This document shows, piece after piece, positions 1 to 14,211 of a DNA stretch of 64,000 nt. Within the stretch, counting starts at the first letter, position 1. The number at the start of each line of letters is the position of its first letter. Under the pieces are notes generated by a model. It made no database searches, was not told where the DNA came from, and saw nothing but the letters and a program-made list of their open reading frames with translations. The position numbers were made by a program, and so were the translations under genes. The DNA comes from Chiridota heheva (lineage: Eukaryota; Echinodermata; Holothuroidea; Apodida; Chiridotidae), in assembly GCA_020152595.1 (NCBI GenBank), contig JAIGNY010000711.1:302001-366000 (forward strand). The letters are read 5' to 3'.

Positions 1-1451
<1,451 letters not shown>

Positions 1452-1727
1452 GTTTAAGTTGGCCATAAATCACTGAGGAGGGCCTGGCTAGGAGTGGGTA
1501 GCCTTACGCAGGTATGCATGGGCTGAGCCCCCACCCCCAACCCCAAAGTACATAGGGGTTAAAATCATGCTAAGCCATTTTACAACACCCTTCACATATC
1601 TGCATATGATTTATTCTGATATTTGCAATGATTTTAAGTTCAATAATGTCTTAAACAGTTAAATGTCTATGGGTCAAAGACGTATCGAAAAGAAAATTAA
1701 ATCCCGTGTTTAAAGGTGCTATCAAAA

Positions 1728-1986
1728 GGCCGAAAAGTGAGGGCGTATTTAGTGTGAGTTTCACACTAAATCGATTACCTTCGCGGTACGAAATATCATA
1801 AACATAACTAAAACCCGACTCCAGTCTTCGAAATTTGTACGTGTTTGCCCGATCGACTTTTTTGGAATTTGTTCGCTTGCGCGCGATGGGTGAAAATTCT
1901 GTAAAAAGCAGACCGTGTGATGCGACTTCTGTTGGTTAAAATCTACATCAATTAGCCACTAATATAAACGCCCTTACGTTTCGGCC
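1728..1986. mobile_element. Short inverted-repeat element (MITE-like)
   Basis: The left end starts GGCCGAAAAGTGAGGGCG. The reverse complement of the right end starts GGCCGAAACGTAAGGGCG, so the termini are imperfect inverted repeats of about 30 bp. Just inside the left end, 1748-1770 is a perfect 10-bp hairpin (TTTAGTGTGA, 3-nt loop, complement). No coding capacity is visible. I could not identify a clear target duplication, so the superfamily is unassigned. Confidence 0.6.
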
Positions 1987-2746
1987 GAGAGCCTCCTTAA
2001 GAGTCTTTGAATTTTTGAAATAGAATGTGCAATTTTCAAGTTGAGAATAATCTGGTAATCGAAGATTATTTTTTTTTTAAAGGACCATTGAGAAAATGTG
2101 ATGGTGATGCATGAACAGCAAAAAAAAAAAAAAAAAAAGATTTTGGTTTTCTTAATATTTCTTCCCTATGATGGTAAAGATCAAATCATCTTCATTCAAA
2201 TTATCTTCAAAGTCATGACCATTAAATTCCCGTTATGCACGATCTTCAGTATTTGGTTTAGTCCACTTTTTCTGTCCAATTTCTTAACAAAGCGAAAACA
2301 TGTATGAATAAACTATTCTCGTTTTCATTCTTTTTTGTTATTTTCACGCATTTTAAACAACCTTACACGAAAATTTTATAAAAAGATTAACGTTCTGACA
2401 TCGTGTTTATATGCGTATTGAATGCACAGTTTAACGGATTTTGCACTCGCGAATGACCCTCCTAAAAGTTAGGCTATTCCATTCGTGCACATGTCAAAAT
2501 CCTTTGCCCCGTACATTAAATACGCACTCTCTGTAAGTTATCTTTAATTATCAATTTCTACATGGTTATTTACTCGCCACTACTGCCGAACGGCAAGGCT
2601 CCACGCACGAAGTCTTCAAGTACAGAGTAGTAAGGGTCCAGGAGCGTATAGCCCCGGAAGCACTTAAGGATTCTTGTTTTCAACGCTGCAAAATGGCTGA
2701 AAATCAACACAAAATTTGAAAATTTAATTGATGAAATTGAAAAAGA

Positions 2747-2812
2747 GTGTGTGGGTGTGTGTTTGTGTGTGGGTGTGTGCATGTGTGTGTGGGTGTGCAT
2801 GTGTGCGTATAC
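2747..2812. repeat. Imperfect (TG)n microsatellite
   Basis: A GT-rich simple repeat with GGGTGTG and GCATGTG interruptions. The His/Thr-rich minus-strand open frame across it is repeat-driven. Confidence 0.9.
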
Positions 2813-2817
2813 AACAA

Positions 2818-4380
2818 TTAATTTTGTGTCGCTTATAACTCAAAAACTAATACACACATAAACCAAAATTGGTGTACGGATACCTTCTGGCCTTGGAACT
2901 TTTGTCTACCTGGTTTTGGGGCACAAAGTTCAAAGGTTACATGTCAAATGAAACAAGTTTTTGGTGATAGCTGTATCTTTTGAAGAAATTACTTGGTATC
3001 TTTGCAAATTGCATTGGTGGGTATGGTTTGATATTTGCGCCATTTTAAGCTAAAATGTACAAGACCTATACCAACCCTACGTTGTACCATGATACTTTGG
3101 TACAGGAATTTGTGTCCCGTAGACTCTGGGGTCAAAAGTTCAAAGATCAAAGAACTATTGACTACTTTTTACCATTTCCCTTATATTTCTGGAATGGTAA
3201 GTGTGACGTGAGCATTAATGGTGTCATACAGTGTGGTACGATACAAAATATGTTAAAAATTTTAGAAGCTTTCAGTGATTGGGGTCAGAGGTCAAATATG
3301 TGATTTTAGGAGTTACTTATGTACTAATTTGAACGTTTTTGTGCTACTTTAAATTCTGAAAGTGCAAGACCTATACCAATCCTATGTTTGTATCATGATA
3401 CTGTGGTACATGAGATTGTGTCCCGTAAAATCTGGGGTCAAAAGGTTAAAGGTCATAGGGCAAATGAAACAAGTTTTTGGTGATGGCTGTATCTTTTGAA
3501 GGAATTACTTGGTATCTTTACAAATTACATAGGTGGGCTGGGTTTAACATTCTAACACAAATTTAAATTAATTGGAGGTCAAAGGTCATGGGTCAAAGGT
3601 CAAATCAGTGTTTTTATGCAAATTTGTACGCCATTTTAAAATCAAAAAGTACAAGATCTATACTAACCTTATGTTGTACCATAATATCTTGGTACATAAA
3701 TTTGTGTCCCGTATACTTTGGCGCGTCAAAAGGTCACAGAGCTATTGACCACTTTTCACCATTTCCTACTGTAGTTATGGAGTGGTAAGTGTGACGTGAG
3801 CATGAATAATACAGTAGCGTATGATAAATGTGAAAAGTTTCAAGTTATTTCAGTGATTAGGGTCAAGGGTACTTTAAATTCCGAAAGTGCAAGACCTATA
3901 TCAATCCTATGTTTGCCCTTACAAAAATTCCAGATCTGTCCCAGATATAAATTCCAGATCTGCAATTTATATCTAGGCCAGATCTGGCCAAATAAAGAAT
4001 TGGGCATATATAACTTGATCTGGCTCAGATCAAACTTTATCTAGAGTTTCCAGATCAAGTTTGATCTAAGCCAGCTATAATATCCAGATCTGGCTTGATC
4101 AAACTTTATTTGTGTATTTAATTGACTTAATCAAGGTTATATCTGGCTTGATCTCGCCAGATCAAACTTTATTTGTGTATAAAATTGACTTTAATCAAGC
4201 TTATATCTGGCATTATCAGGACAGATCAAACTTTATTTACCAAGATATAAGCTTTAATAAAGCCAGATTTGGACTTTTTGTAAGGGTGTATCACATGGTA
4301 CATAAACTTGTGTCCCGTAAAGTCTGGTCAAAAGGTCAAAGGTAAGAGAGCTAGTGACCCCTTTTAACCATTGCCCACAT
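2818..4380. repeat. Tandemly arranged complex repeat, period about 300 bp
   Basis: Recurring blocks include CAAGACCTATACCAA, GTACCATGATACT.TGGTAC, TTTGTGTCCCGTA, GGGGTCAAAAGGTCAAAG and AACAAGTTTTTGGTGA. They occur near 2900-3110, 3360-3500, 3640-3750, 3890-3915 and 4287-4345. One block (about 3275-3310, GGGGTCAGAGGTCAAATATGTGATTTTAG) recurs at about 36430-36465 inside profilin intron 1, so this is a dispersed family. It carries no gene. A MITE at 3916-4286 interrupts one unit. Confidence 0.75.
3916..4286. mobile_element. 371-bp MITE with CCCTTACAAAAA ends, rich in AGATC motifs
   Basis: The left end reads CCCTTACAAAAATTCCAGATCTG and the right end is its near reverse complement, finishing in TTTTTGTAAGGG. 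Outside the element the surrounding repeat continues: left flank CCTATGTTTG, right flank TGTATCACATGG, against CCTATGTTTGTATCATG in the uninterrupted copy at about 3380. The insertion point is therefore well fixed and implies only a 2-bp TG duplication. The interior holds many CAGATCTG/GATCAAACTTTAT blocks in both orientations, suggesting strong secondary structure. Confidence 0.7.
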
Positions 4381-7300
4381 AGTTATTGTTATTAGCTATT
4401 TCGAATCGAATTTGATATGTATAAATATTATTCTGGAAATAGACGCTGTGGCATGTCTGCCTTTTATCGTTAGCGTTGCCTCTGAAAATAGTAGATCGTT
4501 GAGTGGAAAGCTTCTCTGGATAGGGGTATTGCGATAGGTAAAGAAGATGGCTCGGAGATAGTGAATTAGTCTGGGGAGAATGTAAAGCGGTGATAAGTCT
4601 AAAGGCGAAGTGTGAGTGTTGAAGTCGACTGCGTGCGGTGTTGGATGATGTCTGGAGATGAGGTTGCAAGCAGCTGTGTGTTCTTATGGCTCTTTTCGGT
4701 GGAATAGATTATAGTTGTTGGTTTCTGGCGAGTTGGCTGGGAAGGGAGGGTGGGGGGGGGGGTGATTCTGTTGTTGGGTATCAGCAGGTTGTCATGGGTG
4801 AATAAATGTATTAGTTGGTTGATGTTGCTGGCTTAGTCTGTGTATTTGTTGTGAAGTGCTGTCATTCTTTCGGCATTAGTGTCAAAGTCTGCTTGCTGAT
4901 GCAGTATTTTAGTAAAACGTAACGTGGAAGTCCGGTCGAGATTCTTAGTGTTTGATTCTGGATTTACTGAAGTATGATTAAGTTTGTCCGTTCGGTGTTG
5001 CCAAATGCAATGGAACCGTATTCGAGGATTGGGCGTATGGAAGTTTGGTAGATGCGTAGTGCAGTAGAAGTCGAGATGCCCCATTCCTTTCCTTTGATGA
5101 TTCGGATGAGGTGAAGTCTATGTTTGGCTTTGATGATTGGCTTTGTTCATGTGACTGTGTGAGGAGTCCATGAAAATCTTGTGTTGATTGTTGGTCCGAG
5201 AAATGGAGCTGTCGTTGGTTGATTTGTCGGAACGTTGTCGATAGTCGATAGAATGTTGAAACCTGCTCTTCTAGAGATGTTTAACGTATTGCTTTTACTA
5301 GGATTACGTTTGATTTGTCATTGTTTGCAGCATTGCCTTGGTTTAGAGGGGGCGGAAGATGTTTGAAAGTGAGGGGGGGGGGCGGGGATCACAGGATCTG
5401 AGGGGCACTTTCCACCTATCGTATTTCAAAGCATGTAGCACAGCAATATAGCTTTATATGGTCACCCTCCACCCCCCCTCCTCCCCACGGAAAATTTCTA
5501 AGATTTTATAGGTTCGAACAATATTGGTGACTCACTTTCCCTTCTCTTTAATATTCAGCTTCAAAAATTCCAGATATTGTGATCCAAAATAATTCGGTAA
5601 AATATAACACTTTTATTGAAATCTACAATAATTGCTGAATTGGAAAATGTATAGATCATTATTGAATTTGGAATTAAATTTCGACGTATAGATCATGATT
5701 AGCCATCGTATGGTTTATGCATCAGAATACTTAATGTCTAAAATAATGTGAAAAGCAAAAGGGTGGAGGCCATCATCCAAATTAAAGGCGAAATTTGGGG
5801 TATTTTGCTTGAACTTTGTGTTACTTTATTCAATCTGTCAATAAAAAGATCAATTATAATAAGGGAACTTAAATATATTTTTATATTTTGAATAACAGGG
5901 TTTTTGAAATATTTTTTGTTATCTCTGTCAGTCTTTAAAGGAGAGCACCTTTTAAACTTTACAAAGAAGACGGGGAGAGGACACGTCAGCTTATGTCATT
6001 ACAACGGCCCGGGTTTAAATAATTGGTTTTGCCCTGCATGGCCCATTTCAAAGATGCCTCACTAATGAAATTTGAGGTGGCTAGCATACTCTAAAAAGGC
6101 CCTATATTTTAAAGAGTTTGTACAAATTATAAGCTGGGAAAACAAAGATAGGAAGAGGCAAAAGCTTTTTAAGTATGAAAAATTACAATATTGTCTAATA
6201 TGTATAGGGCTATTGGGCCCCAACTTTGTTTTAGGATAAAATTCATAATATTTCACGTGAAAGTTCATATTTTTAGTCTTTTCAGGGCAATATTTGTGTT
6301 ACTTTCTTTACTTAAAAATCAGATATATATGAAGAAAAAAGGTTTTCAATATTTGAAAGGGCATGTTCCTTGTCAAAAAGGCACTCGTCCTCTTTGAAAG
6401 AGCATTTTCCCTCAGAAAAAAGAACACTTTTCCTCTCTAAAAAGGGCACATTTTAAACTTTTGAGAAAAGCGGGGGCACGTGCCCCCTGTGCCCTCCTTC
6501 GCCCACTTCCGCCACCTATAGCTTAGTTGGTCGAGGGCTCCTTGCGAGTGTTTTATTGCTAGATGAGTGTGGAGATTTGAGAGTGCCCCCTGAGATGGTT
6601 GATCCTTGCGGTACTCCTGCAGTAGGTGAGAAAGGTTGGGAATTAAAGTTGTCTATCTTTACTGTATTGATTCTATTGTCTGATTGTGGAGGAAGTTGAA
6701 TATACATCTGATGTAAGTTGGTGGGATTTTGAGATGTGAAAGTTTGAAAATGATGCCTTGATGCCATGCACTGTCGAATGCTTTTTTTTTATGTCTAGGA
6801 AGGTGATGAGTGTTTGCTGGTTGAAGTTTATTGCTTTACTAATTGACTGTGACAGGAGGAGGAGGTGGTCGTTGGTGGATCTGGATTTACGAAGACCTGC
6901 TTGTAGGTCCGGGATGAAATGATTGGTTTCGGCGTGTTTATAGATGCGGGTTGTGATTAAACGTTCTAACAGTTTCCCCTATGGTATTTACTAGGCTGAT
7001 TGGGCGAAAATTCTTTGGATTGGTGTGGGGGCAAGAATCCTAGTTGAAGTGAGGCGTTGAAGAGCCAAAGATCTGCTTTGGTAATTGCTCTTTTGAGGGC
7101 GATGTATGGAATCCGGTCTTCACCTGGGGTATTGTTTTATGTTTCTTGATTGCATGAATTATTTCGTTTTCTGTGATTGGACCAATGGTGAGATTATCAG
7201 GAAGTTGATTGTGGTAGTGAAGGTAAGTCGGTTCAGTGATGTAATCGTTAACGGTTTTGCTGAAAGTTTGGTCATTGTGAGTCTGTCAGTCTTAGCTATT
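4381..7300 (-). mobile_element. Decayed jockey-like non-LTR retrotransposon, split by an insertion
   Basis: Read on the minus strand, 7300 to about 6515 gives a pre-RT and RT segment with the motifs RPISLVNTIGET and AGVPQGSTISG, separated by stops and frameshifts. From about 5345 down to 4380 comes the post-RT region. It has KSNVIL, IKAKHRLHLIRIIKGKEWG, RIYQTSIRPILEYGSIAFG and IQNQTLRISTGLPRY in mixed frames. These are standard jockey-group landmarks (established knowledge of the family). The 5' endonuclease half is absent. Positions 5351-6513 contain unrelated inserted sequence. The flanks on both sides resemble the complex repeat of 2818-4380, so the LINE landed in that family. It is dead: no frame is open for more than about 100 codons. 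Confidence 0.7.
5351..6513. mobile_element. Insertion inside the LINE, no recognisable protein
   Basis: This block separates the RT motif segment (above 6514) from the post-RT segment (below 5350) of one LINE. Its ends carry a short inverted repeat, GGCGGAAG at 5351-5358 and CTTCCGCC at 6506-6513. Near the right end is the palindromic GGGGGCACGTGCCCCC. The middle is AT-rich with no domain. The superfamily is unknown, and I did not find a convincing target duplication. Confidence 0.45.
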
Positions 7301-7331
7301 TCCCCCACTATGCTGTAGGCCTATACTTAAA

Positions 7332-8105
7332 GAGGCGATATCGTCATATGTACACAATATTTACAATTCCTTTCAAATTTTTTGATTGGTTGAAATTTTA
7401 CTGCGCGATTTTTTGTCTCCTATTGCAAGGTATATAGTTATTTGAGGTCACTACACGAGTTGGCACAGATGGCTGCGGAGACCGAAATCAACTTTTTTTT
7501 CAAATCATGTCGTGAGTTCGAGCCCCGGTAGAATCGTTTATTTTGACTTTTGCTTTCATCTTTTTCTTTTTTTTTTCTCAGTAATTTTCATTTGGTGATT
7601 ATCATTGTAGTATTATAATACTAAAATTTCACTTTCGCTTTCTGACAAAAACGCATTGAAAAAAACAAATAAGTTCTCGTCACAGTAACGTAATGCGCTG
7701 TGTGTGTAATTCTGCACACACAACGTACATGCTAGTGTCTGGCTGTACTGTGTGGTACAAGCAGAGGATCGGATCTTGCCTCCACACCCGGAAGTGACGT
7801 CAAAATATAGTATCCCTATTTTTACCGTATTTTACTGAGACGAGCCTCCCTCTTTAAAGAAAATCGCTCGCTTCAAGAAATACAAACACTTAGTTTTCTG
7901 GTTGGTATTGTATTGACCAATCACCGATCACGCACACATTCATAAAATACGGTAGTGTTGATTTAATTGAAATTCCGCCCGTTGTGTGCGGTTCAAGCCT
8001 CGCTGTAAGAAGAAGCTGATTGTGACGTCAGAGAAAGCATGGCCGGATTTATTCACGTTGTAGTTATGAATTTCTAGAGCCGAGCGATTTCCTTTGACTT
8101 TAAGC
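7332..8105. mobile_element. Insertion block interrupting a dispersed repeat
   Basis: The dispersed repeat seen intact at about 36520-36590 (TAGCTATTTCCCC...ATGCTTAAAGTGATGAGATCAGCAACTCC) is split here. Its left part ends near 7331 and its right part resumes near 8113 with GGTGATGAGATCAGTAACTCC. The intervening 0.77 kb is therefore inserted or non-homologous sequence. It contains a tRNA-like SINE head. Confidence 0.45.
7455..7530 (+). repeat. tRNA-like SINE head (pol III A and B boxes)
   Basis: TGGCACAGATGG at 7461-7472 fits the A-box consensus. GAGTTCGAGCCCC at 7513-7525 fits the B box, at a spacing typical of a tRNA-derived promoter. A T run lies between the boxes, so this is not a functional tRNA. 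A tRNA-derived SINE head is the most economical reading. Confidence 0.45.
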
Positions 8106-8511
8106 AGTTAAGGTGATGAGATCAGTAACTCCATGGATTGCTTTCTTGTTCTATTAATCTATTAATTTCATAGGGATATTTTCCTGGGATCAACAACTCA
8201 CCACTTGGAGGGAAGGGGGGGGGGGGAGGGGAATCACAAAGAATGGGGGAGGGGGAGGTATCCCCCCAGTTAATATGTTGATAAGGGCTATGATCTAAAT
8301 CAAGGGTTCTCAATTAACTTTTGCAAAGGCCCATCATTTCCCAACAGCTTCAGGATGTGGACCAATCGCGTGGCAAAACCAAAACCTGTCAACAGGTCAA
8401 AACAAGCCCTGAATACAAACAAGTTGGGAGCGTGCGCGATTAGAAGGATGCACGCCAGATGTCGGCGGTTCTCTTAACCATCTTCTTTTGATAAGGGACA
8501 CTTCATACTAA

Positions 8512-9255
<744 letters not shown>

Positions 9256-9409
9256 CCCCCGGGGGGCCAGATTGGATTGTCTGACGGGTCAGATTTGGCA
9301 CGCGGGCCGCTTATTAAGAATCGCCGGTTCAGATCGATACGGTAAATAATTGCAATAAATCTCACCCTTTTTTCACAAATAACGTTATCGGAAATAACAT
9401 TCTTATCAG

Positions 9410-9660
9410 ATTAAGATTAGTGACCCGAGAATCATGTTGTCTGCATTATGCCGAGTCGGGAGGACATGAGTTTGATATCTAGCCGAGTCGAGGAATGATC
9501 TATCATTTTAAACAGTATATCCGACATTTCACATCTCTTCCCGACTAATATATGTGTCCGCCATGCAGCCATGAAAATAGATAAATAATACAAATAAAAT
9601 AAACTATGAAATTTTGCAAAACATTTTCACGTATTTTGTCTTCTTGCCTGCTTGCGAAGA
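9410..9660. repeat. Dispersed repeat, copy 1 (partner at about 16330-16670)
   Basis: Both copies carry ATGCCGAGTCGGG (or its GTGCCGAGTCGGG form), GGAGGA.ATGA, a TTTAAACAGT block and AAAACATTTTCA.GTATTTTGTCTT. They lie in the same direction but block order differs slightly. No coding capacity is visible. Confidence 0.55.
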
Positions 9661-10960
9661 AACATACAGGCTGGCAGTTGCGTAGCTAGGATTTCCATAT
9701 ATGGAGGGGAGGGAGGTAGGGGTGACGTTACAAGCACGGCGCGTTTATTTTTGAATGTAATTATAGGAAGATACCATTCCTTTTAATATCTTTCACAAAT
9801 CAGAAGAGCACGAACAAAATAAGTAATCAAGCATTTCGGAATTTTGGTGCCAACAGGAGCAGTTTGATGCGTCATCTGCAAACCCCGCTATATGTATCTG
9901 AACATTAGTTCCCAAAATACGATGCTCAAAATGAAATTGGAAAAAAGAAAGAAACAAAAGGACGAAGATTGAGAGGAAAAAAGGAAGTGAAAAATTGGTC
10001 ATCCATGCACTTATCACATTCTAACTTCAGAGGCGGATCGGAACAGTGCCTTTTTACAAAGAAATCTGGAGTGGGGGAAAACATACAGAAGGTATACAAA
10101 AAAATATCAGATGCCGTCAAAGGCGAGAATTAAGAGGAAGCCTTTTATAGGAGAAGGGGAGGGGGTGGTATTGAAAATTGTTAAATTACAGGCTCTTGAA
10201 TGGTTAAATCAGTCGTTGGCCCCCAGTTTAGTGACTCATTATTAGGATTTACATTTATTCATTGGATATTTTCAAAGGGTAAAAAAACTCACCACTGGAA
10301 TGGGGGAGTGATTGATGCGCATTTCCCCCAGTTAGTATGTTAAAAAGGCTAAAGCTAGGGATGGGAAGGGGAGGTGGACAAACATGAGATCAAATCAATA
10401 CTCATAGTTTTCCAGGGACAGGAATCATGAGTTGGAAAATGTACATCTTTCAGTCAGTAGCGTCGCAATGGGGGCATCCACTTTCCCCCAGAAAATGTTG
10501 TAAAGTGACATATTTTGCCCGATTGATAGACTTTTTTTCCCCCCATGAGACAAACTTTCCCCTCCCTTCTCCCTCCCCCCATGACCAAAATCCTGGTGCC
10601 GCTACTGCTTCCAGTGCCTAGTCTATATAGCCTTACCATTTCCCCCTTAACATCTATAGTATTTCCACTCAGGGACGCCTGCATGCGAAAAGGACAATCT
10701 ATAGTGGCGGGGAGGGGATAGCTAACACATAACATTATAAAACGTTATATGCGGTTACCAGGTTATAGGCCTATATTATGTAACGTTATTGCAACTTTTT
10801 TTTTTTATAACGTTGAGAAAGGGACGGGGGAACGAAACTCATGACCAGATGAAGAGGGCATTTTCTATCCCGTCACTTTAATCAACTTATGATGAGACAC
10901 AATCAGATTGATACACGTAGAAATTGTGGGGAAAATGAAAAGCATTGGAAATTTGGATTA
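9661..10960. other. No recognisable gene
   Basis: Low-complexity G- and C-rich runs and short remnants of the kind CAGTTGCGTAGCTAGGA, which recur elsewhere (for example near 20035). I see no supported gene, RNA or splice structure. Confidence 0.4.
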
Positions 10961-10977
10961 TTACATACATACATACA

Positions 10978-13900
10978 CAGGCCCGTAGCACCGTTTGTTT
11001 TAGTGGTGCGGCGACGTTGATACTATCTAAGCGGAGCGGCACCATCGGTTGGCGCGTAGCGTGCAAATTTTTTTTTGAAAAAAAGGTTACCTCTAGATTG
11101 CCAGAAATGACACTTCCCAGGTCTTGCAAGCTGTTTTTGAACATCCTCTATTTTGGACGAATATGTGAATAGGTCTATCTGTTTTGTTATAAAATGGATC
11201 GTTCCGACTTGAGACAAAATTATGCCAACCACGTTTCTTCAAACTGTCAAAGTTTATTTCCATACAGAACATGTTTCTCATAATCATATCGGAACATCAC
11301 CAGATAACAGTAATTTCTATTCTCTCAAAAAGCACAATTTAACGAGTAAACTGACCCCAGTTCTGAAGGAAAAATACGTTTGGGCAAAATTATAAAGAAA
11401 TACAATTTCACACTTCTGACTTTCATTTTCTTAACCCCAAAAACGTATACGTATTATTTTTTCACTTATGGAGGGGTGTAGAGACCATATCTTTGCCGAC
11501 ACTCACATCTAAACCACCATGTTTTGTGGTGGGTGGTGGGGGGGGATTCTTAAATTTGAGCTCCATATACCTTTTTTCATGCTATTATCGGATGTGTTAA
11601 TCCGTAAACTTTGCCCTGTCATTTTTCAAATTATGGGGAGAGGGAGGTTATTTTTTTGATATATCATAAATAAATCAACTTGAACTGTTGAAGCTTGTTT
11701 GTTGTCACATCAACTTCAGTCTGATTTGCTGATCTTAGTAATCTATCCAAAGTATCGATGGCAACGACAAAACAGAAAGTCCAACAAAATGTTTAGATAA
11801 TTTTTCAGCTAAATTATGGAATCAGTAAGTTTGTTTTTAACAAAAAAACTAAAATGATAAACTGATAGTCTTATACGATAATATTTCGTAATCTATACAA
11901 AAGTTCCACTAAATTCAAGGACACGAGAGTGACGAGACTATAGGCCTATTAATGTATTCGACTATTTGCCGGCTTGGAGAAATGATTCAAAGACTGCACG
12001 ACGGTGAGCAGTGTCGGCAAATTCACTTGCTATTTTCGTCAGATCCAAGCTATCTGTCGTGTCTTTGTGGATAGGAGGACAAGTAGATGCTTCAGTTGTT
12101 TCTGTTTTATGGTGGCTCGCATGTACGTCTTGATGCGTTTCAGAGCGCTGAAAGAACGTTTGCTTACCGCGTTTGTAGCTGGCATGACCAAGTACAAGTT
12201 TAAGCAAAATGCACACTTCAGATAGAAGCAATTTCGTACCGAAATCTAAAGACTTCATATACTTCACTATATCAGGAAGCGAATACGCACTGACACTGGT
12301 ACATTCAGGCGGTTTACATGTGTGACCCAGCGTTTCCAGCTGGACTCCGAGTTGACTTGAATCAATGTCGTCTTTGTAGAAATCAGAAACGAAGTGAAAA
12401 TCCTCCCCAATTCCTATGTCATTACATGCATCTAGAAGGAGGTTCTGTAGCTTGACATAGGTTTGGTACCCCGTGTGCTTAAAACGATCTCGTATGCAGG
12501 TAACGATGTTGTCGACAGCCTCTGTGTAGATTCGCTTGAAATACTCCTCCGCACTTGCAGGTTGATCATCAACAGAAGGACCATCAAGCCGGATTGGGAC
12601 TTTTCTTCTTCGTGGTGTCTCTGGTTGGTTCACATTGAGTGTAGAAGCAAGTAATCTTACGGCCTCCCAGAAAGTGTCGAACTGACTTCGTATGCCTTCA
12701 ATAGTGGAAACGGTTTTCTCTGCGACACTCTGCCCTTCCGCAGCAGAAATGTACGCGTGTTGCAAAGTCCTACTCAAATTGTCGCTATGACTTAGGATCA
12801 GGTGTGCTAACTTTATACAAAATAAGAAATCAAATTTCTTCAAGTACGAAGCCATACCTCTCAGTCGACCCTTTGTGCTAGGATCCTTTTCCTCCAAGAG
12901 ACACTCCTCCCAAACATTCTGTAGAACTTCGTAGTTTTGCAGTATGCTCCGAAGTGCATCTGCTCTAACTGTCCACCGAGTTGGACACATGACACGGATT
13001 CCAGTGGATCACTCCTTCCCAATCCTCTCCTTCATCTCGATAAACTTAGTTCCACGTCAGGGGGAGTTCCTAATTAGTTTAATATTCTCCCTTATATTTT
13101 CCAAAGCATCACACATTAGCCGGTTTCTCTTTATGGTGTCACCACATGCAAGATTAAGGGCATGACAGTAGCAAATGTACATACAAAGCCTTTGGTTGTT
13201 CATCTGTTATCTCCTTTGCAACACCTCCGTGTACACCCGACATGGCAGCCCCTCCATCATAGCATTGACCTCTTGCCTTCTGAAGGGGTTACTGCATTCG
13301 AAGGAGAACATCTTTGATGACGGCAACTAATGCATCGGCGGTTGTTGAAGACACTTCATACAATCCAATGAAATGATCATGAACTTCAAACTGGTCGTCG
13401 ACCCACGGATGAATCCATGTTTGGTGAATTCAGCTTCTTTGCCTTGATGCATGTATAGCAGAATGCCATATCATTTGATTCGTCATAATGCAACCAAGCA
13501 AACTGATTGAACCAACTTGGTTGGAACGCACGAAGTTCTGGTTTTTTCTGTCCAAAACTTCGTTTTGGGAAATTGATTACTAGTTGATTTGTTGTGTTCC
13601 CAATGTCCGGAGTTGTTATAGAATAGTTCAACTTAACTCGCTCTGTCCTTTATTAAATTTCATGCATATAAAATAAAACGCAACTTCTTTAGCGTACAGG
13701 TAGGTCTAGCCTAGATCACGCACGTGTATGGTGCGCCGAGTGTGCCATAAGTCCACAACTCGACCGTGACTCCAAGTTGTATAGTTTCTCGCTCTGTGAT
13801 TGGATAAGCAGGCTGATTTGCATCTTATGTCAACGCCAAGTTGTGTTGATTTCATGCAAATTATGTCGACTTGAAATCAATACAACTTGGAGTGGACGTG

Positions 13901-14203
13901 GACTTCAGCTCGTAAAGAAAAACATTCACAACTATGCCATGCTTGCACTTATTAGGTTAAATTTCACGCGTACGCGTGCCAACAGATTGGACAGTTCGGA
14001 TGGGGATAGTATTGCGCATTCTTACGAATTACCAATATAACCGCGTAATACTTGAAAGGGGGGTATTCCCTCAGAAAATACTGATATTTTTGTATTGTTA
14101 TTTTTTTAATATATTTTTTTATATATTATTATTATTATCTTATTTATTGCGAAAAAGTGGTGCGGCGATCGCCGCACCAGCCGCAGCGGGTGCTACGGGC
14201 CTG
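10978..14203 (-). mobile_element. hAT DNA transposon with intact ends and perfect 8-bp target duplication
   Basis: The terminal inverted repeats are CAGGCCCGTAGCACC at 10978-10992 and its exact reverse complement at 14189-14203. A second shared block, GGTGCGGCGA, lies about 10-12 bp further in at each end. The element is flanked by identical 8-bp duplications, TACATACA at 10970-10977 and 14204-14211. Eight-bp duplications and CA-starting short inverted repeats are hallmarks of hAT elements. The interior encodes a broken minus-strand transposase. It inserted in the TACA-type simple-repeat tail of an older LINE fragment (14212-14590). An internal 14-bp inverted repeat (ACTCCAAGTTGTAT at 13769-13782 and complement at 13880-13893) lies in the presumed 5' leader. 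Confidence 0.92.
11963..13631 (-). pseudogene. hAT transposase, TTF-type finger plus dimerisation domain (ZMYM1-like), broken
   Basis: On the minus strand the first frame (13631-13386) carries a TTF-type zinc-finger start: FPKRSFGQKKPELRAF, PSWFNQFAWLHYDES and FCYTCIKAKKLN. It then switches frame to VDDQFEVHDHFIGLYEVSST, and most of the N-terminal DUF4371 region known from this family is missing between the two. Next come QCYDGGAAMSGVHGG-like and DALENIRE-like segments in shifting frames. A 342-codon open frame (12990-11962) then begins at CPTRWTVRADAL. The hAT dimerisation motif PATNAVSKRSFSALKRIK sits in another frame between about 12188 and 12065, and the original frame resumes at HKDTTDSLDL. 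Two compensating indels therefore break the dimerisation domain. In an intact element the product would bind terminal repeats and catalyse cut-and-paste transposition in the nucleus. Here it is inactive. Confidence 0.85.
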
Positions 14204-14211
14204 TACATACA

